Assembly: GCF_000835495.1 (NCBI RefSeq)
Contig: NW_015622548.1
Coordinates: 310,001-374,000, forward strand
Reading direction: 5' to 3'
Length of the DNA: 64,000 nt
Source of the DNA: Cladophialophora immunda
Taxonomy: Eukaryota; Ascomycota; Eurotiomycetes; Chaetothyriales; Herpotrichiellaceae
In this document: positions 33,350 to 42,270 of the stretch, one piece after another
Layout: every line of letters starts with the position of its first letter
Position numbering within the stretch: the first letter of the stretch is position 1
Program-made: the position numbers and the translations under genes
The notes under the pieces: model-generated
What the model saw: the letters and a program-made list of their open reading frames with translations, nothing else
Database searches by the model: none
What the model was told of the DNA's origin: nothing

Positions 33350-35366
33350 ATGGCAGGCGTGCCCCAGAAGACACTGAACTGGCTTTACGATGTATTGAAA
33401 CGCGTACGTACGGGATGTCTGTGACCGTCGTCCAAGTCGGTCAGCTAACAGCTTGCAGGAATACCGCGACCCGAATCGAACCTATTCGGACCTTGCCCAC
33501 GTCCTCACCCGCAATCCGGGCTTCGCTCCTCGGACAGATGTCTACAGTGCGTCGCATATACAGAAAGATGGGAAGGGAGACACTGACTGGTGACACCCAG
33601 CGTTCGAGAATGGAGCGCCTGCGCTCCTCCTGCAGTTCAAGGGCACTATCCCTGTCAGCTTTCGAGGAAGTACATATCGGTTTCCCATAGTATTATGGAT
33701 TCCTCATGCCTACCCTTACGAGGCACCCATGTGCTATGTCACTCCGACGGAAGAGATGATGATTAGACCGGGTCAACATGTCGGTGGGGATGGGAGAATA
33801 TATCATCCGTACTTGGCGCATTGGAGAGAACACTGGGAGGTAGGTTCAGGTGCAAAGGAAGAGAGAAGAGACAAAGAGCAGGGTGTCCGGAACAGCCCCG
33901 ACTGACGGGCTCTTGTACAGAGATCGAATATCTTGGACTTTATGTCCATCTTGTCCGACATTTTTGCCAAAGAGCCGCCTGTCATGTCCAGGTCGCCGGT
34001 TCAACAGCAAAGACCAGCGCAGCCACAACCTCCACCAGTGCCGCCTTTACCACGGGAGATGCAACCACCGCCATCTTCAAACCCTCCTCCGCCTGTACAG
34101 CACCCAGGCGCACCCGCTCCACCACCACCTCCGCCCAAACAGCCTACTCAAACCGGCGTCCCAATTCCCGCCCCGACCAGCCCAGGCTTTCCGACAGCTT
34201 CTTCACGACCAGGACGTTATGATGCTCCGCCGCCTCTGCCTTCTCAGGCGCAAGTCCCTGGCCAAAGATCTCAGCAGCCGTACGGAAATGGAAGCATCCA
34301 ACGACCCGCTAGCGGCACCAATTTTGTGCCCCAACGGTCCAGCAGCCTTCGCCAGTCCATATCTCCTCAACCTCCCTATCAGCAGCACCAACATCCACAA
34401 GCTGCGTACGAACCAGTGCCGTCTTCATACGCACCTCCACCACCTCCACCGGGTCAACCGGGCCCACCACAGCAGTACCCTCCAGCCCAGCCTCACCCTG
34501 CGATGAGTTCTTCACCTGGTCAAGGCCCAGGCCAAGTCTCCGACCGTGCCAGACCACTGCCCTCAGAACAATACGGCCATGTGCCAACAGCATCATCACC
34601 ACTGCCTTATGGCCAGCCTCCCGGGCGGCCCATTTCGCAACAGTATCCTGCAAACTACGCACAGCAACCTCCGCAACAGCCATACCCACCACCTCAACAG
34701 CAATATCAACCACCACCCCAACCTCCTGCTCCGAAACCAGCGCCGACACCAAATCTTCTGGATTCTCCCTTTGACATTCCGCTGCCAGCTCCCAACCCTC
34801 AATCATCCCACCACATTCCCGCCCCTCCAATACCGGTCAACCCGGAAAAGGAGGCTCTGCTAACCCATCTTTCACACCTACTCACAACGTCCCTACACCA
34901 ACAAATCTCCCAGAACAACTCCGCATTGGCACCACTAGCCTCGCAGTATGCCGCCATGCAATCTACCACGAGTACATTAAACGGGGAACTGAGTAACCTG
35001 AAGGCGTTACATGCGACAATATCGAGCAATATCTCGCTCCTCCAATCTTCCTTGAGCAAGGCTGACCAGGCGATATCATCAGCGCATGCCCGCGCTGCCA
35101 AGAACGACATTCCGCATGTCGACGAGATGCTCACTGCGCCGACCGTAGTCGCCCGCCAATTATACGATGCTGCGTGTGAGGAACGGGGGATTGAGGCTGC
35201 AATACTGGCCCTTCAGGAAGGATTCGTGAGGGGCCGTGTGGGAAGCGAGGTCTGGGCAAAGAGGACTAGAGAATTGGCCAGGGAAGAGTTTAAGCGGCGG
35301 TGGATGGTGAGTAAGGTGGGGAGGGGAATGGGCTTGGACCTGGAGGCCGGTGCCTATGGACGATAA
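33350..35366 (+). CDS. vps23: Vps23/Tsg101-type ESCRT-I subunit
   Basis: ESCRT-I component that binds ubiquitinated cargo at endosomes; in filamentous fungi it also takes part in ambient-pH signalling. Four exons: 33350-33403, 33459-33546, 33601-33839 and 33921-35366 (introns 55, 54 and 81 nt); 608 residues. The N-terminal UEV domain (~1-150) reads YRDPNRTYSDLAHVLTRNPG, 'LLLQFKGTIPVSFRGSTYRF', 'LWIPHAYPYEAPMCYVTPT' and HPYLAHWREHWERSNILDF; as in all UEV proteins no catalytic Cys is present. A long Pro/Gln-rich linker (~155-430) follows, then a coiled coil and the steadiness box (~455-600, with 'DAACEERGIEAAILALQEGF' and WAKRTRELAREEFKRRW). The long open frame alone starts inside the UEV domain and lacks its first two thirds. 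Confidence 0.95.
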
Positions 35367-36557
35367 CTAGAAGGTTCCCATCGACAGCAGGGAGGAGACA
35401 CTACAGCGCCAGATTGAGGCGAATCCGCGCAGGCTGGCGATACAAAACCATGGAACCCCCGCGAAAGAATTGCGACACTTGCCATACAGTCAACTAAAGG
35501 GAGAGTAGGATGTTTCGTTATGGATCCTCACAGGCATTGCCCATAAAGTTTTCCATGGCTTGTACTGTTCAGGGATCGAATTCGGGAGCATGCACGTACG
35601 TGCAAGAACGCACAGAGGCCTGTCCAGGGGCCGGTAGATGGGAGCGGTGTTCTGGTCGTGGCACTGTCTCGATCGCCTAGCGACAACACGAACAAACCAA
35701 ACTAAACACAGGAGGGAGGCGTATAGTCGCTATAACTAGATCGATCGCAGGATAGCCTGTAGGGCGTCGCAGGAACAGTACCCAAGGAGGAATAGAAGGT
35801 CTCGAGCACCAACTAGCGCCCCATTTGCTGTCTGAAGCAATGCTCAATTGATCTGTCGCTGTTGCTTAAGGACTATCAAGCCCACTGCCAGCGCCGTCAC
35901 AGCAGATGTGACTGAATGACACTATGGGTTCAGACATTGCAGATGGTAAAAAGGTACCTCAAATGAATCTAGAATCACGTGGTACCGAGTGGACCACAGA
36001 TCATTTTCGTAATGCAAAAAGATATTTCCTTACTAAGGAAAGCTTCCACGTGTTTCAGTCAAATGACCATCAAATGACAGTGGCGAATGGAAAGACTCCA
36101 CGCGGTGCTAACTATCATTACCCCTGTGACTACAGTATAGAATCTACAGCTAATCCTACTACTAGCGTGACTCTACCGCCATCGAGTCAGATCCAATTGG
36201 CAGTTGCAACAGTTACTCGTAGAACGATTTCAACTACAAGTACTTGGGCGACTTCTCAGCAAATCGGAAGGGTCAAAGACTAGCTAATTTCTTATAAAAG
36301 CGCTAATAAATTAGCTCCTTGGCTCCCCCGGAAAGTTTACAAAAGTTCGTTTGAACGAGACTGAAATAAACGGGCCTGGGATCTGACAGGTAATTTATGA
36401 AATCCATTTGTACAACACTTCCAAGTTGTGACCCGTCACATTCCATTGCTATTCTTATCATCCTTTCACCTGCAGACAAGGCACACCCCCCGCGTAAATG
36501 CGTTTCAATTCCTCATCCGGTGCATTCAGACCGGAGGCCCTGTGAGTGTCAACGACG
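35367..36557. other. intergenic block, AT-richer to the right
   Basis: About 1.2 kb between Vps23 and the P450. From ~35860 the composition becomes visibly AT-richer than the flanking genes. A 119-residue frame at 35924-36283 has no recognisable domain and is probably chance. No terminal repeats or transposase remnants can be shown by eye. Confidence 0.45.
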
Positions 36558-38310
36558 ATGGCTGAGCTATTAGACCAGGCGAACCACTGGCCAATGGTCA
36601 AAGGGGCTTCGCAGCGTCTATCATCAGTCTACTCAGGGTTACCTGTGGGATACAAGTTGTTCGCTGTGGTCTTGATTGCTGGCTTACTTCAGAGGGCGAT
36701 CTTCAAGCAGAAGAAATACAGACTGTTCCCGGGGTGGGCGGCCGTTGAGATCGCTCTTGTTGGTTATATCATCAACCATGGTGGCCTGGGTCGGCATATA
36801 TAGTGAGTTACCTACGCAGCAGCATGCTGGTGGGAAACCTCTTAGGCTACCTTGAGAACTGACGTGAGGACTTTCTAGCTGGACGCTTCGACGACGCGGC
36901 GGCTCTCTCTTCGGCCTCACAACAACCCACCAGGTCCTTGCCAACCTTCCCAACATTGACCGCATCATGTCGCAGCCTCATCACGCCCTCAACGCCGAAC
37001 CAGTCCAGTACACCTTGTTTACCCGCGTCTTTGGAGCGGTGGACTCGCCGGCCCTCAAGAAAAAGCTGGAAGACTCTTGGAAAGACCTTCTCGCTCCTAT
37101 CGAACGGATGTTTCTCAACGACACTGCCGCGACATCCGCCCTGGAGCAGAGCTGCATCTCCCAGAAAGCAGCCTCCTTCGTCAGCTTCTCGTCCAACCCG
37201 GCACAGATGACGCGCTGGGAACTATCTGCCAACGTTCGCCTCACCACACCCAACCTACCGGGCAAGACAGCAGCGGTGGAGGCCGGCTTGCAGAGTCTCT
37301 CGCGAGATTTCGGGGCGTGCATTGCCATTCCTCTTCTTTACGGACAGGACTTCCTCGATCGCTGTCCCGGGCTTCTGGGCGATTTCTGGAAATTCGACAA
37401 CGACCTGTTTCCGCTGCTGATGATCGGCGTCCCATCCTGGGCTCCCTTCAAACTTGTCAAGGACGGCGTGGCTGCGAGATCGCGTCTGCTTCAAGAGATG
37501 GAGGCCTTGTATCGACGCATCGACCAGTACCAGCGAGGCGAGGCAGTTGACTTTGGCGCCGACATGTCGGACGTCAGCGAGGTTGCCCTCGCGCGCAACG
37601 CGGTCTACCGCCGCGAGAAATGGTCGTTCCGGGACCGCGGCGCAGGCGACCTGGCGATCCTCTGGGGCCAAAACGCCAACACGCAGCCCGTGCTGTTCTG
37701 GTTCCTGCTCTACGTGTATTCCACCCCGGGCCTTCTACCTCGAATTCGCGAGGAGATAGCATCACACGTCACGATATCCCGGACCGATCCGCCAGAGATC
37801 ACAGCGTTCGACCTGCACGGCCTCTGTCGCGACTGCGCCCTCTTGAAGGCGTGCCTGTTCGAGACGTACCGGATGGCCAACGAGGCGACGTCGATCCGGT
37901 ACGTGGCGCGCCCTGTCACCATCCGCGACGGCGCCTACACGCATAACCTCGCCCCGGGCACGTTCGTCTCGGCGCCGCACTCGCTCATCCAGCGCGATCC
38001 TGCCGTGTACCCGGATCCGGACGCATTCATTCCAGACCGCTTCCTCCAGCTCGACCCCGAGTCGGGAAAACTGGTCGCCCGGTACGGGCGCCTCAAGCCG
38101 TGGGGTTCCGGAGCGGCCATGTGCAAGGGACGGACATTTGCCGAGAAGGAGCTCGTGGCCCTGGGCGCGGCAATCGTCAGTCTGTGGGATATCGAGCCGG
38201 CTGGTGGTGGTGGTGGTGGGACGTGGAACGTGCCAGCCATGATTCCCGGGACTGGTGTGAAAAAGCCCATCAGAGACATTCGCGTGCACATTACACGGAG
38301 AGTCTTCTAA
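36558..38310 (+). CDS. cytochrome P450 monooxygenase (CYP7/CYP8-like fungal clade)
   Basis: Heme monooxygenase anchored in the ER. Two exons, 36558-36802 and 36879-38310, with a 76-nt intron (CTGAC branch site, phase 2); 558 residues. Exon 1 codes two N-terminal hydrophobic segments (YKLFAVVLIAGLLQRAIF and 'PGWAAVEIALVGYIINHGG'). In exon 2, the K-helix ExxR is Glu410-Arg413 (LFETYRM), and the heme loop is PWGSGAAMCKGRTFAEKE with thiolate Cys497. The usual Phe of the heme loop is Trp. The I-helix reads 'LAILWGQNANTQPVLFW', lacking the common acid-alcohol pair and resembling CYP7, CYP8 and prostacyclin-synthase-like P450s. Substrate is unknown; sterol or other lipid hydroxylation or isomerisation is possible. 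No other biosynthetic genes lie beside it. Confidence 0.92.
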
Positions 38311-39494
38311 CTTTGAGCACATCAGGACAAAAGTGGGGACTGTATTAGGGACGCAAGTGTCACTGTAATGGGCTGAGGCGGTGATTGTGACTGTATGATT
38401 CTATGGAGGCATACTTACCAAGGGATGCTAGTTTCATTACCCCTGTGACCAAGTAGACGATTGCTGCAGAGAGGGTCACCACTTGCAAAATTGTCGCCAT
38501 CCTCTGTCGTAACGTGCGCGATCGATCTCTATCGAGCACTCCTCTCTCGCTATTCTCGCACGCCAATTACGCCCAAGGACGTTAGTCTATCGATTTTACG
38601 CGTTGTGTGCGTATTCCCATAGCGAGGTAATCTCGCGTTCTATGAGAGAAACCAGCACTTTCAAGGCCTATACTAGCGCTATAGACTAGTAAGCATATCT
38701 CTAATACAAATTACTAGGGACTAGTTGTTATAGCGTACCTTTTCAGTGGCTTGGCAATGGAAACACTCGTCACAGAAACTAATATTTCGGTTCGAATACC
38801 ATTATTCTTACGCCAGTTACAGATTTCATGTTTTTTTAACAACAATAGTGACAAGGCTGGGGGATTCCATGCACCTCCGTGGACCTTCTTAATACAGTAG
38901 GTCTGTGCTGTTCATTCACAGGAAGACAGGCTCATGGGCTTCCACAACACACGTACACAAAGGCGCACGCCTAAAAGGACGACAGATGACAAGGCTTGGA
39001 GGGTTGTCCGACCTAAGAAGAGTGCTCTGATCTCCAGAATGCGCCTTCCTCCATTTGCGCCACTTGTCCTGCAACATTCAATCTCAATGGTTGCGCTGCA
39101 AAGGTTTCACAACTGAGCACCATGAGGGAGGCGGAGGCGCTGCGCCGTCTGAATGATGGTTTTTTTCTCTTGCTCATGAGCTTGTTCGATTGTTCGCTGA
39201 AAAATCCAAATAGATGCTGTCCCTCTATACGGGCCTCTATAATTAGGCCATTACGCCAAAGAGGGCGTCGATAGAGTGTTCTTGCCCACAACAAGAGTTG
39301 CAGCCAGAATTAGCAGCCTTTCAGAGACACAGCTGTGATTTTCTGGCTGCGATGCTCGGCTTCGAATGCTAAATGTATGTATATTTGCTAGATCGCCCAG
39401 CACAGCTTGCCGTCTCTGTGTTGGGCATGACTATCTTAGCATCTACAGAACACGGTTGTTTGTCACTCTGGAAAAAGAAACAGCGATCCCAAGG
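38311..39494. other. intergenic block, AT-richer, with possible gene fragment
   Basis: About 1.2 kb after the P450. The part ~38580-38900 is AT-rich and has many TAG/CTA-type short words. On the minus strand, ~38428-38500 could code a short hydrophobic segment (MATILQVVTLSAAIVYLV) ending at a GTAAGT donor, but I find no following exon. It may be a gene relic or chance. Confidence 0.4.
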
Positions 39495-41096
39495 ATGATT
39501 GATTTTCTGCCAAATTGCACGTTTCCGAGCACTTCGCCCAGTGGGTTTGTCAGAGGCCCAAATATCCGTTCGACGATGGACATCATCTGGAGCTGTACAA
39601 GCATCATCATTATCTCGACTTGGTCGGTTCTCCACCTTACAGTTCCCCCAGATATCAAGCCGAAGTCGAAGCTTCAAGTCCTTAGAAAGGAATTCTATTT
39701 CTTTGGACGCAAAATAAGCTGGATGGGTGTAATGCTTGCATTCCCTGAATACCTCGTCGGCATCTCCACCACCAATTTATTTGCTTCCTGGGTGAACAAC
39801 CAGCACCTGAAAGAGCTGGCAGATGCCGATGATGTGCCCTGGTCGCTCACACATACAACACTGGCAAACATGGGAGGCATAGCGATTCGCTTTTCGGACC
39901 CCGGTGACCGAGGTGTTTCAGGGGGGCAGTGCCAGCAGTCATCTGTTCCCGGAGGCCTTGCCTCTACCAAGGAAGCGACTAATGTGGTTGAGGAACGCAA
40001 TCGCGGAATATCACCCACGGTCGCGGAGTCAGTGATTCAGCCTGAAAGGATCTCTTCATGTTCGACATCTTCTAGTCCGGCTGATGCCGAAACCAGGGTT
40101 TTGCAGTCTCCACCACAAATCGAACAGATGCCTTATTTTATAAAGGAATTCCAGAGAAATCAAGAACAACACCTCGCAGCGTTAGGCGAGATTCCCTGGG
40201 CACCATTCAAGCCACACCTGGCTCTCGCTATCAATGCCCGCCCGGACACACACGGCCTCTGGCGAAGCACCGAAAAGTACAAGGCCAAGCATATTGCGCC
40301 GCTGCACGGCAACATCTGGATTCTTGATTCTAAACAGCTGGCCCTAGCGAGAAGGTGCGGCGTTATTCGAAAGCTGCCATCCATCGAGTCGAATGAGATC
40401 CAGGACAAGAGCAAAAGTGACGGCCTGATGCGGCTACTGGCATTGATCCAAGTACTTTGGCTCGCCATTCACCTCATTTCGCGCCGAATTGCCGACATCC
40501 CTTCCACCCCTCTTGAAATCAGCACCGTCGCGTTCTCATCCTGTGCCTTCATCATCTACATGGCGGAGTGGCCAAAGCCCAAGGACGTTGGTATTCCCTT
40601 TTATTTCGACACTAGCACCACTGTGTCGCCAGCCACTTTTGCAACCATCGCCAGGGCAGCGCCCATCAGTTTCCTCCAGACCCGACGCTACTACATACCC
40701 GAAAGCGTGGTCCACCAGGTGGTCGACGGCCGATTTGAGAAGAAACACATCGACAGACTCATGGTTCTTTCCAGCATCTTGTCCATTACCGCCTTTGGAG
40801 GCATTCACTTGTTCGCGTGGGGTCTGGAGTTTCCTACCAGTGTGGAGCAACTCCTATGGAGAATGTCGGCCTTGACGGTAGCCATTGCGCCCACCATCAG
40901 CGCGCTGCTCGTTCTGCTGGAGAGCGTCCTTCTTCAACGCACCGACAAGATGTCCAGGTGGAGCGTGGCAGTGCTTGCCCCGCTATACTTGGCTTCACGG
41001 GTGTACATTATGGTGGAGAGTTTCAGGTCTCTTTACTTCCTGCCTCCTCAGGCGTTTGTCTCGACATGGGCAACGAACGCCCCGCACTTTGACTGA
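39495..41096 (+). CDS. fungal multipass membrane protein of unknown function
   Basis: Single-exon gene; 533 residues from the ATG at 39495 (533 codons plus stop), while an in-frame ATG at 39366 would add 43 residues that look unlike the family. The pattern 'GPNIRSTMDIIWSCTSIIII' then TWSVLHLTVP near the N-terminus, followed by 'SWMGVMLAFPEYLVGISTTN' and 'WSLTHTTLANMGGIAIRF', defines a large family of uncharacterised fungal membrane proteins. A variable polar middle (~170-320) is followed by a second set of helices (LLALIQVLWLAIHLI, 'EISTVAFSSCAFIIYMAEWP', MVLSSILSITAFGGIHLFAW, ALTVAIAPTISALLVLLES, and a last one with 'APLYLASRVYIMVESFRSL'). No catalytic motif is visible and no role can be assigned. 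The gene is intact. Confidence 0.8.
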   Translation: MIDFLPNCTFPSTSPSGFVRGPNIRSTMDIIWSCTSIIIISTWSVLHLTVPPDIKPKSKLQVLRKEFYFFGRKISWMGVMLAFPEYLVGISTTNLFASWVNNQHLKELADADDVPWSLTHTTLANMGGIAIRFSDPGDRGVSGGQCQQSSVPGGLASTKEATNVVEERNRGISPTVAESVIQPERISSCSTSSSPADAETRVLQSPPQIEQMPYFIKEFQRNQEQHLAALGEIPWAPFKPHLALAINARPDTHGLWRSTEKYKAKHIAPLHGNIWILDSKQLALARRCGVIRKLPSIESNEIQDKSKSDGLMRLLALIQVLWLAIHLISRRIADIPSTPLEISTVAFSSCAFIIYMAEWPKPKDVGIPFYFDTSTTVSPATFATIARAAPISFLQTRRYYIPESVVHQVVDGRFEKKHIDRLMVLSSILSITAFGGIHLFAWGLEFPTSVEQLLWRMSALTVAIAPTISALLVLLESVLLQRTDKMSRWSVAVLAPLYLASRVYIMVESFRSLYFLPPQAFVSTWATNAPHFD

Positions 41097-41217
41097 GAAA
41101 CCGGGGGAGGAGGATTAGACTCGGACTCGAATGGCTAGATACTACACTTTTCGACTGCCAGGAACGACTCGCTATCTAGATTGATACTCCCTTTGGTACC
41201 CTTTCTCGGGGGCCTCT

Positions 41218-41263
41218 AGCAGCAGCAGCAGCAGCAGAAGAAGAAGAAGAAGAAGAAGAAGAA
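41218..41263 (+). repeat. compound trinucleotide microsatellite (AGC)n(AGA)n
   Basis: About six AGC units run directly into about eight AGA/GAA units. Noncoding, downstream of the membrane-protein gene. Confidence 0.9.
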
Positions 41264-42111
41264 ATGGGAACAGAACTGGGAAAGAGAAGGACGCGCGCCC
41301 CTTAAACACGTATTTGCATAGACTAGGTCGTTAAACTTGCTACCTACTCAGTGGAGGGACGGAGAACTACTCGCCTAGAGACCATCTCGGGGACGTAATA
41401 AGTGCGAGTACGGAGTATACCCAAAAGAGGTACTAGCGAAATTTAATTAGTAGTGGGAGAGATTCCATCGAGTATTAAGCCAACTTACGTTTGTACGAAC
41501 TTGCGCTCGCAGTTGCGTCCCGGGAGACAAGCCCCAAAAGTGTGTACGTTGGGTTCGTACTATTTTCTCATTGATTTGACTTGATGATACAGGTGGGAAT
41601 GATACCTCTCCTTCATCTCCATCTCCAGCCTCGTTTCTCGAGTTGCCGTCTCCATGTCCTTGTCCCTCCTGACCTGGATCCTGTATTGCCACCATCACAA
41701 GTATTGCTGCTGCTCTTGCTACTGCTGCTGCTGCGGCTGTGGCCTCGCTCTCCGCAGTCCGTCCGCATCCCTTGCTTTCCAAATTCCCATTCAGCGGCAT
41801 GCACACTTGAAGAAAGTGCCATGAAGTCACTCTCGCCCCTCTGTTCCGGCTTCTCTGCCCGTCTTCCAGGCCTGCTCTGCGCGTGGAATGTGGCGCCGTC
41901 AATCACGCCCCCCTTGAAAGCTATTGCTTTGAAGCTCAGTCCTCGTCAACATCGATGAATCTCCTGCATCCAGTTCTTGTCCGTGCGTGCGTGGAAGCAA
42001 GCCGTGTTCCGCTCGAGGACAGTTGCGGAACCCCTAATTCATCTGCAGCTCATGGTTAATCAGGTGTCGCGTGTTCGGGTTCAATTTCGGTCTTCGTTCT
42101 CGGGTCCTATT

Positions 42112-42127
42112 CCCCCCCCCCCCCCCC
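42112..42127 (+). repeat. poly-C tract of 16 bases
   Basis: Uninterrupted run of C in the intergenic stretch. Such runs are slippage-prone and their assembled length may be inexact. Confidence 0.85.
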
Positions 42128-42270
42128 TTATTATCATGCCATATCATGCGACGCCACACCATACCACATCCTCCCCGACGACACGACACGGGCAGACACA
42201 ACGCAGACGCAGAAGTACACAGAATTCCAGCCACATCGCCACCCTTGTACAGCGCTGGCTTCGCAGCGGT

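Larger units (their letters stand above)
41097..42270. other. intergenic between convergent genes, with simple repeats
   Basis: About 1.2 kb separating two convergent genes. It carries an AGC/AGA microsatellite and a 16-C homopolymer (listed separately) and a CTG-rich stretch near 41703-41736. No coding region is supported. Confidence 0.5.

Noticed and set aside
35924..36283. 119-codon frame in the AT-richer block
   Set aside because: No domain, no splice partner and no supporting context; likely chance in low-GC DNA.
38700..38830. tRNA-like B-box (GGTTCGAATACC)
   Set aside because: No matching acceptor, D or anticodon stems could be drawn at the right distances.
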